From: CAYVQF01 sp964454015
GTDB lineage: Bacteria; Myxococcota_A; Bradymonadia; UBA4248
Reading direction: 5' to 3'
Assembly: GCA_964454015.1 (NCBI GenBank)
Contig: CAYVQF010000054.1
Location: 1-41,674 of the forward strand
Length of the DNA stretch: 41,674 nt
The translations under genes were made by a program, and so were the position numbers. The notes below the pieces were generated by a model. The model ran no database searches. It was given only the letters and a program-made list of their open reading frames with translations, and was not told the origin of the DNA. How positions within the stretch are numbered: the stretch's first letter is position 1; every line of letters starts with the position of its first letter. This document shows, piece by piece, positions 17,801 to 24,504 of this stretch.

Positions 17801-20342
17801 GAGGCGAGAGGTACACGAAATGTCCGGCCTCGTCGCTCGATGCGCCGCGAGGACGCGGCAAGACGATCCGGCCTCGTTCGAGCTGCTCGTTGTCGTCGAG
17901 CGCCCACGGCTCGGTCAGTCGCTGGCGGGAGAGCTGACGGATGCTCTCCTGGTCAACCGGATCGAGGTAGTTGACACGGATGGCGAGCTCCCGTCGCATG
18001 AAGTCAAGGAGCACGCGGCAGATCTGCTCGCGATCGCCTGTACTCGCATGCGCAAGGGCTGGGTGCGTGTGCTTCCACTCCTCATGCGCGGCACAAAACT
18101 CGGCCAGCGACAGGTAGTCGATGTCGAGCAGTCCGCACTGTTCGAGGTTGGGAGACGTCACCCGCCAGCCGCGCCGGAGATCGCGATAGAGGCAGTAGCC
18201 GAGCACCTCGCGCAGCGCCCGCTCCGTTTCCTCGCGAGCGGCGTACTTGACCCCAGGATCGGCGGCGTAGAGCTGAAGCGGTAGATTGAGTGCTTCGAAG
18301 GCGCGCAACGTGAGCCGGTCGTGTCGGATGCCTTCCTCGCCGGCCCTGTCGACAGCGCGCCAGAGCGCCGAGCGGAGTAGGGCGATCTCGACGAAGTCAT
18401 TGAAATGGCCGGCCTGGAGCGATGCGTCCTGGCGGTTGTCGGTGAAACTGAGGAGCTTGCGTGCATTGCGCACGAGGTCCTCGTCACCGCGGAGCTTGCG
18501 GATTGTGGACAGGGTCATCACTGTCGTCGCGGTGCTCCTGCCCTCAGAACCCAGCGTGGCGAGCTTGCCGAAGTCGGACTGTTGGCGCGGGTTGTAGGCC
18601 ACGCCGCAGTGCAAGCAAAACCTGAATGGCGACGGCAACCACCAAGCAACCTGATCGCCCTCGTTCTCTAACGCCGTGCCGGAGATGAACACCTTCCGCG
18701 GCAGGTTCTTGCGCTGGCTCTTGCGGACAGTGACGACGCCATCCTTCGTCTCGAGCCAGGTATCGGGCAGCTTGGGGATGAACTCCTCAGCGTCATCCGG
18801 CCATGGCACCGCCTCGCTGATGTAGAGATAGCCCGCCTCACCATCGTCGTTGTCGAGGCGCTCGGAAACAGAGCGCTCCAGGTAGGCTGGCCGCCCGTCC
18901 GCATTCGCGCCGTAACGGACCGAGTAATAGTCCTGGCCGCATTCGCGGCAGAAGGCGACGGGGAGCAGCACTTTGCTTCGATCGCTGCCGGGAACGAAGT
19001 GCTGTGCCTGGAGCGTGACGTGCCGCACTGACTCCGGCTCTGGCGAGGCGTAGACCGAGTCGCCCTTCGAGACAAACTGGTGCAGGCGAAAGGCAAAGAG
19101 CGGATGACCGTGCTCGTCGTGACAGAGATAGCCAGATAGCAGTGCTTGCCGCAGCCGTTCCTCGCAGACTGCGAGATCGCCGCCTGTCAATTCGGCGAGG
19201 GCAGTTGCGGCACCTTCATCGCCAGTGAGTGAACGGGGAGTGCAGCGGACCAGGCGGCGGCTCTCCGGTTCTTCCCGAAGGCCAAGGGTAGACTCAATCC
19301 ATGACGAGAGCGGATCGGCAAGGAACGCTGCCGTGTCTCCTGCTGATGGCTCGGCATTGACCCTCAAGCGGGCCCGGAGTCGCTCGATGAAAACCGGATC
19401 GCTTACGTCGTTTGGCGGTGTTGCTCGGCGCAGCGTCTCGCCGATAACGCGTTCGGCTTTGACTGTGGTCCCGAATAGGCGCGAGGCAACCGCCGCAACC
19501 TCGGCCTGCTGCTCAGACCAAGAACCACCTCCGGCGAGCGTGGCCGACGTGCCGACGTACTGCAGATTGTCGGCATTGCACGACTCGCGGACGCGCCGCA
19601 CGAGCATGGCGACATCGGCCCCCTGGCGTCCACGATAGGTGTGCAGCTCGTCGAGAACTAGAAAGCGTAGACCCTTGGCAGCGTCGATGAGCTGGTAGTC
19701 CCAGGGCCGGGTAAGAACCAGCTCGAGCATGACGTAGTTGGTCAGTAGGATGTCGGGCGGGCTGGCGATGATCTCCTTGCGCTCCTCGTCTGACTCCTGC
19801 CCGGTGTAACGCTGGAAAGTCACGGGTGTGTTGCCCGCCGGGTAGCCGCGGCGGAGGAACTTCTCGAGCTCGCCCACTTGGCTGTTGGCCAGGGCGTTCA
19901 TCGGATAGACGATGATCGCCTGAATCCCCTTGCCGCTCCCGCGCCGCAGCACGTGGTCGACGATGGGCACGATGTACGAGAGGCTCTTGCCGGAACCCGT
20001 GCCCGTCGTCAGGACGTAGCTATCCCCCGCGCGGGCGGCACGAATACCTTCGATCTGGTGGCGGTGAAGGCGAAATGGCGCGCCGACGGTCCCGTCCTCG
20101 CGCTTGTCGCGGAAGACGTTGATGCATTCGGGATGAAGCTCGCCGCTGCCGATGAGCTCTTGGAGGGTCTCTCCAGCCTCGAAAGAAGGGTTGAGCTGGA
20201 TCAGCGGGTCAGGCCAAAGAAAACCGCCGTCCAACTCCTCCTTTACCAGGTGCCGGATGCGCTCGTCTTTGATGGTCAGGAAGCTGCGGACATAGGTGCC
20301 GTAGTCACCAACGACGTTGTTGCGGAGATCGAAGACGTCCAT
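14823..20342 (-). CDS. Giant DEAD/DEAH helicase with DUF1998 and C-terminal Vsr-like nuclease domain
   Basis: A 1839-residue protein. The ATG at 20342 is preferred to the upstream GTG/ATG-type start at 20387 because GGAGGGGGGAG precedes it and it begins 1 bp after the HTH gene stop. RecA1: TGTGSGKS at 113-120 and DELH at 231-234, then GTSATLAGG. CxxC pairs (CRECGQDYY, CLHCGVAYN) lie in the middle, with SFTDNRQDASLQAG near 633. RecA2 has MELGVDISQLNVVNMRN and QRSGRAGRSGQ near 1020. A further zinc pair CESCG...CENC follows, then DUF1998 (about 1515-1595) ending in CEAACYDCLLSYYNQ. Residues about 1640-1720 look like a Vsr/DUF559-type PDDEXK domain: RPDFLY (D1664), AVFIDGPRHDEPEQR (D1677) and VIRFHH. 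About 100 more residues follow. Function by analogy: ATP-driven DNA unwinding coupled to cleavage. It may do the work of DrmA plus DrmB in one chain. Confidence 0.85.
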   Translation of the reverse strand: MDVFDLRNNVVGDYGTYVRSFLTIKDERIRHLVKEELDGGFLWPDPLIQLNPSFEAGETLQELIGSGELHPECINVFRDKREDGTVGAPFRLHRHQIEGIRAARAGDSYVLTTGTGSGKSLSYIVPIVDHVLRRGSGKGIQAIIVYPMNALANSQVGELEKFLRRGYPAGNTPVTFQRYTGQESDEERKEIIASPPDILLTNYVMLELVLTRPWDYQLIDAAKGLRFLVLDELHTYRGRQGADVAMLVRRVRESCNADNLQYVGTSATLAGGGSWSEQQAEVAAVASRLFGTTVKAERVIGETLRRATPPNDVSDPVFIERLRARLRVNAEPSAGDTAAFLADPLSSWIESTLGLREEPESRRLVRCTPRSLTGDEGAATALAELTGGDLAVCEERLRQALLSGYLCHDEHGHPLFAFRLHQFVSKGDSVYASPEPESVRHVTLQAQHFVPGSDRSKVLLPVAFCRECGQDYYSVRYGANADGRPAYLERSVSERLDNDDGEAGYLYISEAVPWPDDAEEFIPKLPDTWLETKDGVVTVRKSQRKNLPRKVFISGTALENEGDQVAWWLPSPFRFCLHCGVAYNPRQQSDFGKLATLGSEGRSTATTVMTLSTIRKLRGDEDLVRNARKLLSFTDNRQDASLQAGHFNDFVEIALLRSALWRAVDRAGEEGIRHDRLTLRAFEALNLPLQLYAADPGVKYAAREETERALREVLGYCLYRDLRRGWRVTSPNLEQCGLLDIDYLSLAEFCAAHEEWKHTHPALAHASTGDREQICRVLLDFMRRELAIRVNYLDPVDQESIRQLSRQRLTEPWALDDNEQLERGRIVLPRPRGASSDEAGHFVYLSPRGGFGLFLKRPGTFQEWLEQLKLEDVAEIIPQLCEQLTIPGLVHRTLDPREEGDVGGYQLNAAALIWRPGTGSCGFHDPVRVPRKPDDGLRTNPFFTEFYRGETDDLKNLEAREHTAQVPSEVRERREEKFRSADLPILYCSPTMELGVDISQLNVVNMRNVPPTPANYAQRSGRAGRSGQPAFVFSYCSAGSPHDQYFFKRPENMVAGSVTTPRLDLGNEDLIRAHVHAIWLGASKLSLGSSLSDVLDVSGDTPTLRLLPKVIDALANLSARENARGAAREALGEAITELVAPDGDPEDWLDRVLVQIPTSFDNACRRWRGLYMAALNQSKRQHRIILDPSRDPKDRESAKRLRAEAEAQLRLLLETSASTHSDFYSYRYFASEGFLPGYNFPRLPLSAFLPGRRQQQGRDEFLTRPRFLAISEFGPRSIIYHEGSRYVINKVILPVDGDENSTNIKRRAIQCESCGYIHPLEDEPGPDLCENCSARLPPAYDNLFRMQNVATRRRDRINSDEEERFRLGYELKTGVRFARRGGVVSARQAEVIAEDGAPLATLVYGHAATLWRMNLGWRRRKDKDQTGYVLDIERGFWAKSQVVDDDPDDPLSPRVERVVPYVEDSRNCILIRPAGELAAAQMASLEAALKTAIQVHFQLEDRELATEALPSSDDRQQILLYESSEGGAGVLRRLVEDPTALPAVARLAMEIGHFDADTGEDQRRAKGAREDCEAACYDCLLSYYNQRDHRLLDRLLLPGILQPWIGATVRTSPVPIPRDDQLTRLLNLCQSELERRWLRLVDRLQLKLPSDAQRLIESCSVRPDFLYRDEGAAVFIDGPRHDEPEQRAKDDRQQDTLEDHGLTVIRFHHAGEWEPILGRYPSLFGRPAAEPDPVVAAESRAPRFELDDFEPEWRSTMMQLAESEGVAVEPGNEVMYSGRVLDLDLATVHRGNRTVRLVDDVRASASEVANALANQGHRVVRGQATESTFVSRVLAALDE

Positions 20343-20343
20343 G

Positions 20344-20565
20344 TCAGCTCCCCCCTCCGGCCTTGCGCCCACGGAAACAGTGGCCAACGTGACGCTGGTT
20401 TTGGGCCTCGACCCCAGCGTCGATGTTCTTCCCCGCGAGCCGCCACTGCCACCAGACTTCGAGACCCGGCAGACTGCTTCGTTGAAACATCATGTAGGCG
20501 TTACGCTTAGGGATCTTCAGAAGGGTCGCGACTTCTTTTCGGGGCAGGAACTCGTCTGTGGCCAT
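20344..20565 (-). CDS. Excisionase/MerR-like helix-turn-helix protein, first gene of the defence operon
   Basis: A 73-residue protein whose residues about 5-45 (EFLPRKEVATLLKIPKRNAY...LEVWWQWRLAGKNID) fit the winged HTH_17 fold shared by excisionases and MerR-like regulators: helix-turn-helix, then a wing with WQWRLAGKNID. I use the ATG at 20565 because GGAG lies 7 bases upstream; an in-frame TTG at 20592 is the alternative. It ends 1 bp before the ATG of the giant helicase gene, so the two are co-transcribed. No integrase is present, so it is more likely an operon regulator or a specificity factor than a true excisionase. An inverted repeat at 20609-20633 is a candidate target. Confidence 0.75.
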   Translation of the reverse strand: MATDEFLPRKEVATLLKIPKRNAYMMFQRSSLPGLEVWWQWRLAGKNIDAGVEAQNQRHVGHCFRGRKAGGGS

Positions 20566-20608
20566 TCGTGCGCTCCAAGCGATCGCGTTCAATCTGCTAA
20601 CACTTCGC

Positions 20609-20633
20609 GAGCCTCGCCCATTTTCTGAGGCTC
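20609..20633. promoter_or_regulatory. Inverted repeat upstream of the defence operon
   Basis: GAGCCTC at 20609-20615 and GAGGCTC at 20627-20633 form a perfect 7-bp inverted repeat around 11 bases. It lies 44 bp upstream of the HTH-gene start, inside the only region available for the operon promoter. On the minus strand TTGACG overlaps its upstream edge, but no good -10 box is found at the usual spacing. It could be the operator bound by the HTH protein, or a terminator for a lost upstream gene. Confidence 0.4.
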
Positions 20634-20848
20634 GTCAACCTGGCGTCGTAGCTCAGAGTGCACGAAATCAAAAGGGAACCCCTCTATGTTGAACCCAGAG
20701 GGGCGACGAGAGAAGTTGGCGAAATCGACACTTTCATCTTGCCGTGTGCACGGGGGGCAGACTGCGTGCGAGCCCTAGCAGGTGGCGGCGATGGTGGTTT
20801 CAAGGCGTTGACCCTGTGGGCGGAAGCCAAGCCCCCGGACCACCCCAA
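20634..20848. other. Right border of the island, about 215 bp, with a paralogue fragment
   Basis: There is no intact gene here. The strip between the island promoter region and the convergent end of the expansin-like gene contains a 50-bp remnant at 20782-20831 of a gene related to 175-624. Read on the plus strand it gives GGDGGFKALTLWAEAK. Confidence 0.6.
20782..20831 (+). pseudogene. 50-bp remnant of a paralogue of the 175-624 gene
   Basis: This stretch matches bases 365-414 at 43 of 50 positions and encodes GGDGGFKALTLWAEAK against GGEGGFKAVTLWAEDK. No signal peptide, start or remaining body of the gene is present, so it is a fragment left at the island edge. Confidence 0.65.
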
Positions 20849-22180
20849 TCAATCCGGCGAAAAGGCGATCTCATCCAAGAACAACGTCGCCGCCGCAGAG
20901 CGGTTCTGGAGGGTGACCGAGGTCAGCAGGGGGAAGCCGGCGCAGCCCGCAGCGACGTCATAGCTGAAGGCCTGCCACTGGGTGTCGAGGGTGATGAGCT
21001 GCTCCTCGCAGCGCTCGCCTTCATAGCTCGGGGCGAGGCTGAGCTCCGTCCCCGGGGTCTCGCTGCGCGCCCACAGGCGCAGGGTGGTGAAGGTCGTGCC
21101 AGGGAAAGCCTGCCGCAGGTACAGATGAAAGCCGCTCCACTGGGCGAGCTGGACCCGCAGACAGGTGTCGCCAGCGTGGCAGCCTTGGTCGGTCTCGCCC
21201 ATCTCGGCCCCCGACCACAAGAGCGGCGTCCACCGCACCTGGTCGATGCCCCCCCAGTGGTCGCCAAAGACGCGGCCGTCGGGCACGAAGGGGCAGGTGC
21301 CTTGGGTGGGCGGCTCCAGGTCGTCGAATTGCAGCCCCAGGTCCGCCGTGACCACGTTGTCGCGGCCGGGCGCAACGGTCTGAAAAGGCAGCACCCGCGC
21401 GCCCGTGACCACCTGACCCTGGGCGCTGGTGAGGCGAAAGCGCAGCCCCTCGCCGGCGCTGTGGGCCGGTCCCTGAGGTAGGTGCCAGGCCCCACCGGAT
21501 CGCTCCAATGGGATCCACGTGCCGTCGGGTTCGGCGCGGGCCTCGGCGGCCCGAATGGCGATGCGGTGGTTCATGAAAGACAGGCGGAGGTAGCCCCACT
21601 GGTTCCAGTCGAGGAGGGCGGCGTGGACGTCACCCGTCACCGGGCAGGGCACGCGCCGGGCCGTCGCCGCGTCGTTGTGACCGCCTTGGAGGGCGCTGGC
21701 CGCCTCTGGGGTGAGGTCGAAGTGGAAGTGGGCCCCGGCGCAGAGGGGGTTGCCCTCGATGGGGCAGAGATCGTGCACCATGACCACCTCCGTCGCGAAG
21801 GAGGTAGAGATCTCCCAGCACTCGCCGCAGGCCTCGCCGGGATCTCCTTCATAGGAGCCGCCATTCCACGGTTCGGAGATGGCCAAGGTGAGGCCCGCGC
21901 GGGCAAAGGCTGGGAGGAAGCTGCGGTCGCTGGGGAACTCGCACCAGCCCCAGGCGGTGGACCAATACTGGGTCAGGCGGACGCTAGAGCAGGTGGGATC
22001 GACCGTGACCGGGGTGCCATCCCAGTCGCTGTGGCTGTCGGCCGGGTCGCGGCGTTGGTCGTCGCCGTCGCAGGCGCTGAGGGGCCCCAGGGTGAGGGCC
22101 GCGAGCAACAGGGCCAGTGCTGGCGTTGGGGAGAGGGTGGTGCGGATGATGTGACGCCGCGTTGGGGGAGCCTGTGCCAT
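20849..22180 (-). CDS. Expansin-like lipoprotein with extra C-terminal beta domain
   Basis: A 443-residue lipoprotein with a twin-Arg-like basic start, a hydrophobic stretch and lipobox GPLSAC near 37. Residues about 60-175 resemble the double-psi beta-barrel of expansins/RlpA: WGWCEFPS, GEACGECWEI, VVMVHDLCP, HFDLTPEA and the end motif RRVPCPVTG. The second domain (about 175-270: HAALLDWNQWGYLRLSF...NHRIAIRAAEAR...WIPLERSGGAWHL) fits expansin D2/CBM63. A further galactose-binding-like module (about 280-440) ends LFLDEIAFSPD. Bacterial expansins loosen cellulose or peptidoglycan without hydrolysis. The gene is intact and stops 18 bp from the remnant on the other strand. Parts of it are duplicated exactly at 3775-3979, on the far side of the island. 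Confidence 0.75.
   Translation of the reverse strand: MAQAPPTRRHIIRTTLSPTPALALLLAALTLGPLSACDGDDQRRDPADSHSDWDGTPVTVDPTCSSVRLTQYWSTAWGWCEFPSDRSFLPAFARAGLTLAISEPWNGGSYEGDPGEACGECWEISTSFATEVVMVHDLCPIEGNPLCAGAHFHFDLTPEAASALQGGHNDAATARRVPCPVTGDVHAALLDWNQWGYLRLSFMNHRIAIRAAEARAEPDGTWIPLERSGGAWHLPQGPAHSAGEGLRFRLTSAQGQVVTGARVLPFQTVAPGRDNVVTADLGLQFDDLEPPTQGTCPFVPDGRVFGDHWGGIDQVRWTPLLWSGAEMGETDQGCHAGDTCLRVQLAQWSGFHLYLRQAFPGTTFTTLRLWARSETPGTELSLAPSYEGERCEEQLITLDTQWQAFSYDVAAGCAGFPLLTSVTLQNRSAAATLFLDEIAFSPD
20862..20893. repeat. Right copy of 32-bp direct repeat flanking the island
   Basis: Identical to 3775-3806. It encodes the very end of the expansin-like protein (AAATLFLDEIAF). Confidence 0.9.
21496..21666. 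repeat. Right copy of 171-bp direct repeat flanking the island
   Basis: Identical over all 171 bases to 3809-3979. It covers the second (D2/CBM63-like) domain start of the expansin-like gene. The absence of any substitution means a recent duplication or gene conversion. Confidence 0.9.
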
Positions 22181-22598
22181 CTCATGACCTCGCGCGTTGG
22201 TGGCCCAAGCCTGGGCGTTCAGCGTGGCGGCATTGTCGCCCTTGTCGCGCGCGAGGGCAACGGGCCGCCGGGTGGTGGCGGCGAGGCGCGGCTGCTGGCG
22301 ATAGAGGGCTTCCTGCGTCGCTGCAGTGGGTTGGGGTCTGGGGCAGGCGCTATGGCGAATCGCCCCAGCGTGTGCTATCGCTCACTGGCACACCGCGATC
22401 TGTGGTGTGTGAGCACCTGGTTCCCACTGAGGTGGCGCCGAAGGGGCTGAGCGATGTCAGGGGCGCGCGCGCTGGGGCCACTGATGTTGTCATGGGCTGA
22501 GTTCGAGAGTCGCGGTGCGGCTGCGGGGCTTGGGGGTGGTCGGCGCGCTGCGAGGCCAGGCAGGTCGCGGATGAAGTGTCGCTGGATTGGGAGCTGCG
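22181..22598. other. Intergenic region between divergent genes, about 420 bp
   Basis: This region must hold the promoters of the expansin-like gene (minus strand) and of the antiporter gene (plus strand). A bulged stem-loop can form at 22381-22413: CTCA/TGAG outside, CACACC/GGTGTG inside. No known riboswitch is recognised, and no coding frame here is convincing. Confidence 0.45.
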
Positions 22599-24338
22599 AT
22601 GGATGACCTTGGGATTCTCATCACTTTTGCGGGGGGCCTCGTCTGGGCCTTGATCTTGGGTTTCGTGGCTCACCGTCTCAAGCTGTCTCCCATCGTCGGC
22701 TACTTGTTGGCGGGCGTGATCGTTGGCCCCTTTACCCCTGGATTCGTGGCTGACGGTGGGGTGGCAGATCAGTTTGCCGAGTTCGGTGTCATCTTGCTTC
22801 TCTTCGGCATTGGTCTGCGTTTTCACCTGCGCGAGCTCCTCGCCGTGTGGCGCGTGGTCATCCCGGGGGCGCTCATCCAGGCGACGTGTTCGGCGTTGTT
22901 GCTGGCCGTGCTGATGCGTTTGATGGGTTGGGATTGGACCTCGGCGATCATTCTGGGGATGGGTATCACGAGCTCGAGCACAGTGGTGATGGCCAAGGTG
23001 CTCGGCGAGCGACACGATCTCCATGGGCGTATTGGCCACATTGCCCTTGGTTGGACCGTGGTGGAGGATCTCATCGCGGTCACCCTGCTCCTGCTCTTGC
23101 CCATCTTGTTTGGCCAGAGTGCCAGTGAGCGCAGCGCTGAGCTGGCCTTGGGCTTGGCCGCGCTGAAGGTGGTTGGCTTGGTCGGGGTGGTGGTGGTCCT
23201 CGGGAAGTGGGTCGTTCCCTGGGCCCTGGAGCGGATCGAGAAGACGCGATCCCGTGAGCTCTTTACCTTGGCGGTGCTGGTCCTGGCCGTTGGCATTGCC
23301 GTCGGCTCAGCAAAGATCTTTGGGGTTTCCATGGCCCTGGGGGCCTTCCTCGCGGGATTGGCCGTGGGTCGCTCCGAGTTTGCGGCCCGCGCCGCTGGCG
23401 ACGCGATGCCCATGCGCGATGCTTTTGCGGTGCTCTTCTTTGTCTCTGTGGGGATGCTCTTCGACCCGCTGAGCTTGATTCAGGTGCCGCATCTGATCGT
23501 TGCAGTGCTCGTCGTGGTGCTTCTGGGCAAGCCCCTGATCGCCTACAGCGGCGTGCGGATCTTGGGGGTGCAGAAGGCTACGGCCGTACCCGTTGCTGCT
23601 GCTCTTTCCCAAGTAGGTGAGTTCTGCTTCATCCTCGGCACCCTGGCTCGACAACTCGGCCTCCTGAGCGATGCCGGCTGGAACGCGCTGGTAGCGACAT
23701 CTATCATCTCCATCGCCCTCAACCCGGCGATTTATCGCTGGAGCCGGCGCCGCGTCTCTAGGGTGTCCCAGGTCGCGAGGCCGACGCCCGCCGAGCGTCC
23801 TCCGGTCGATCCCGACCATTGTGTCCTGGTGGGTTTTGGGCCCGTGGGGAGAATCGTGCACCACCTTCTCCGCGAGCGCGGCAAATCGTTGACGGTGATC
23901 GACCTCAATCTGGACACGGTGCGCGAGTTGAAGGCGCAGGGGATGTCGGCGCTCTACGGGGACGTGTTGCGCCCGGACACTCTGGAAGAGGCGGGCATCG
24001 CCCGCGCGGCGAGCCTCATTTTGAGCGCTGATGTGGAGGACGCGGCAGAGATCATCCGCCAGGCACGCTTGCTCAACCCCGAGCTGAGAGTCTTCGTTCG
24101 CTGCACCCACCTTCGGGATGCCGCGGCCCTCAAAGGGGCCGGCGCCGATGTTGTTGCGGCGGGAGAGGCCGAGGTCGGGGTGGCCCTGGTCGAGGCGATG
24201 AACAGTGATGTGATGCGTGACTGTGGGGCGCAGGAGGATCAGCGGCAACGGGTAAGAGAGCACCTGTACAACTCTAACATCGTCGCGGTGGGGAGCGCTG
24301 ATGAGCATTCACCAGAGGCCCCAGTCTTTCACCTTTGA
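22599..24338 (+). CDS. Kef/YbaL-type monovalent cation:proton antiporter (CPA2) with RCK domain
   Basis: A 579-residue inner-membrane protein. Residues about 1-395 carry around twelve hydrophobic segments of the Na+/H+ exchanger fold, with LSPIVGYLLAGVIVGP, FGVILLLFGIGL, ITSSSTVVMAKVL, GWTVVEDLIAV and FFVSVGMLFDP all typical of the CPA2 family. Residues about 410-530 form a TrkA-N/RCK domain with the Rossmann motif GFGPVGR and acidic DLN (nucleotide binding), ending RVFVRCTHLRDAAALKGAGA. There is no TrkA-C domain. The ATG at 22599 follows GGGAG; an in-frame TTG at 22587 is less likely. It should exchange K+ (or Na+) for protons, gated by a nucleotide ligand. Monocistronic as far as can be seen. 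Confidence 0.92.
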   Translation: MDDLGILITFAGGLVWALILGFVAHRLKLSPIVGYLLAGVIVGPFTPGFVADGGVADQFAEFGVILLLFGIGLRFHLRELLAVWRVVIPGALIQATCSALLLAVLMRLMGWDWTSAIILGMGITSSSTVVMAKVLGERHDLHGRIGHIALGWTVVEDLIAVTLLLLLPILFGQSASERSAELALGLAALKVVGLVGVVVVLGKWVVPWALERIEKTRSRELFTLAVLVLAVGIAVGSAKIFGVSMALGAFLAGLAVGRSEFAARAAGDAMPMRDAFAVLFFVSVGMLFDPLSLIQVPHLIVAVLVVVLLGKPLIAYSGVRILGVQKATAVPVAAALSQVGEFCFILGTLARQLGLLSDAGWNALVATSIISIALNPAIYRWSRRRVSRVSQVARPTPAERPPVDPDHCVLVGFGPVGRIVHHLLRERGKSLTVIDLNLDTVRELKAQGMSALYGDVLRPDTLEEAGIARAASLILSADVEDAAEIIRQARLLNPELRVFVRCTHLRDAAALKGAGADVVAAGEAEVGVALVEAMNSDVMRDCGAQEDQRQRVREHLYNSNIVAVGSADEHSPEAPVFHL

Positions 24339-24504
24339 GTCTGAAGGCCTCGTGGCCATGGTGGACCGTGGCTGAGGCGGTGGCCGGGCCCAGTGTGGAA
24401 GGACGGGCGCTGCGCGGGCTGGGCAGAGACCTGGGGTCTTGCTAGAGTACGCGGCCACGCGGTGGCTGGTTGAGGCCGTCGCGTCTTCGTTGGCGAGGTG
24501 GGTG

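Noticed and set aside
4130..20565. Complete classical DISARM or BREX system
   Set aside because: There is no phospholipase-D (DrmC) gene, no separate DrmA and DrmB genes, and no PglZ or BrxC-like gene. Only the SNF2 helicase and the methylase resemble DISARM components.
22381..22413. Riboswitch or operator upstream of the antiporter gene
   Set aside because: A bulged stem-loop can be drawn, but it matches no known ion- or nucleotide-sensing leader and sits about 190 bp before the start codon.
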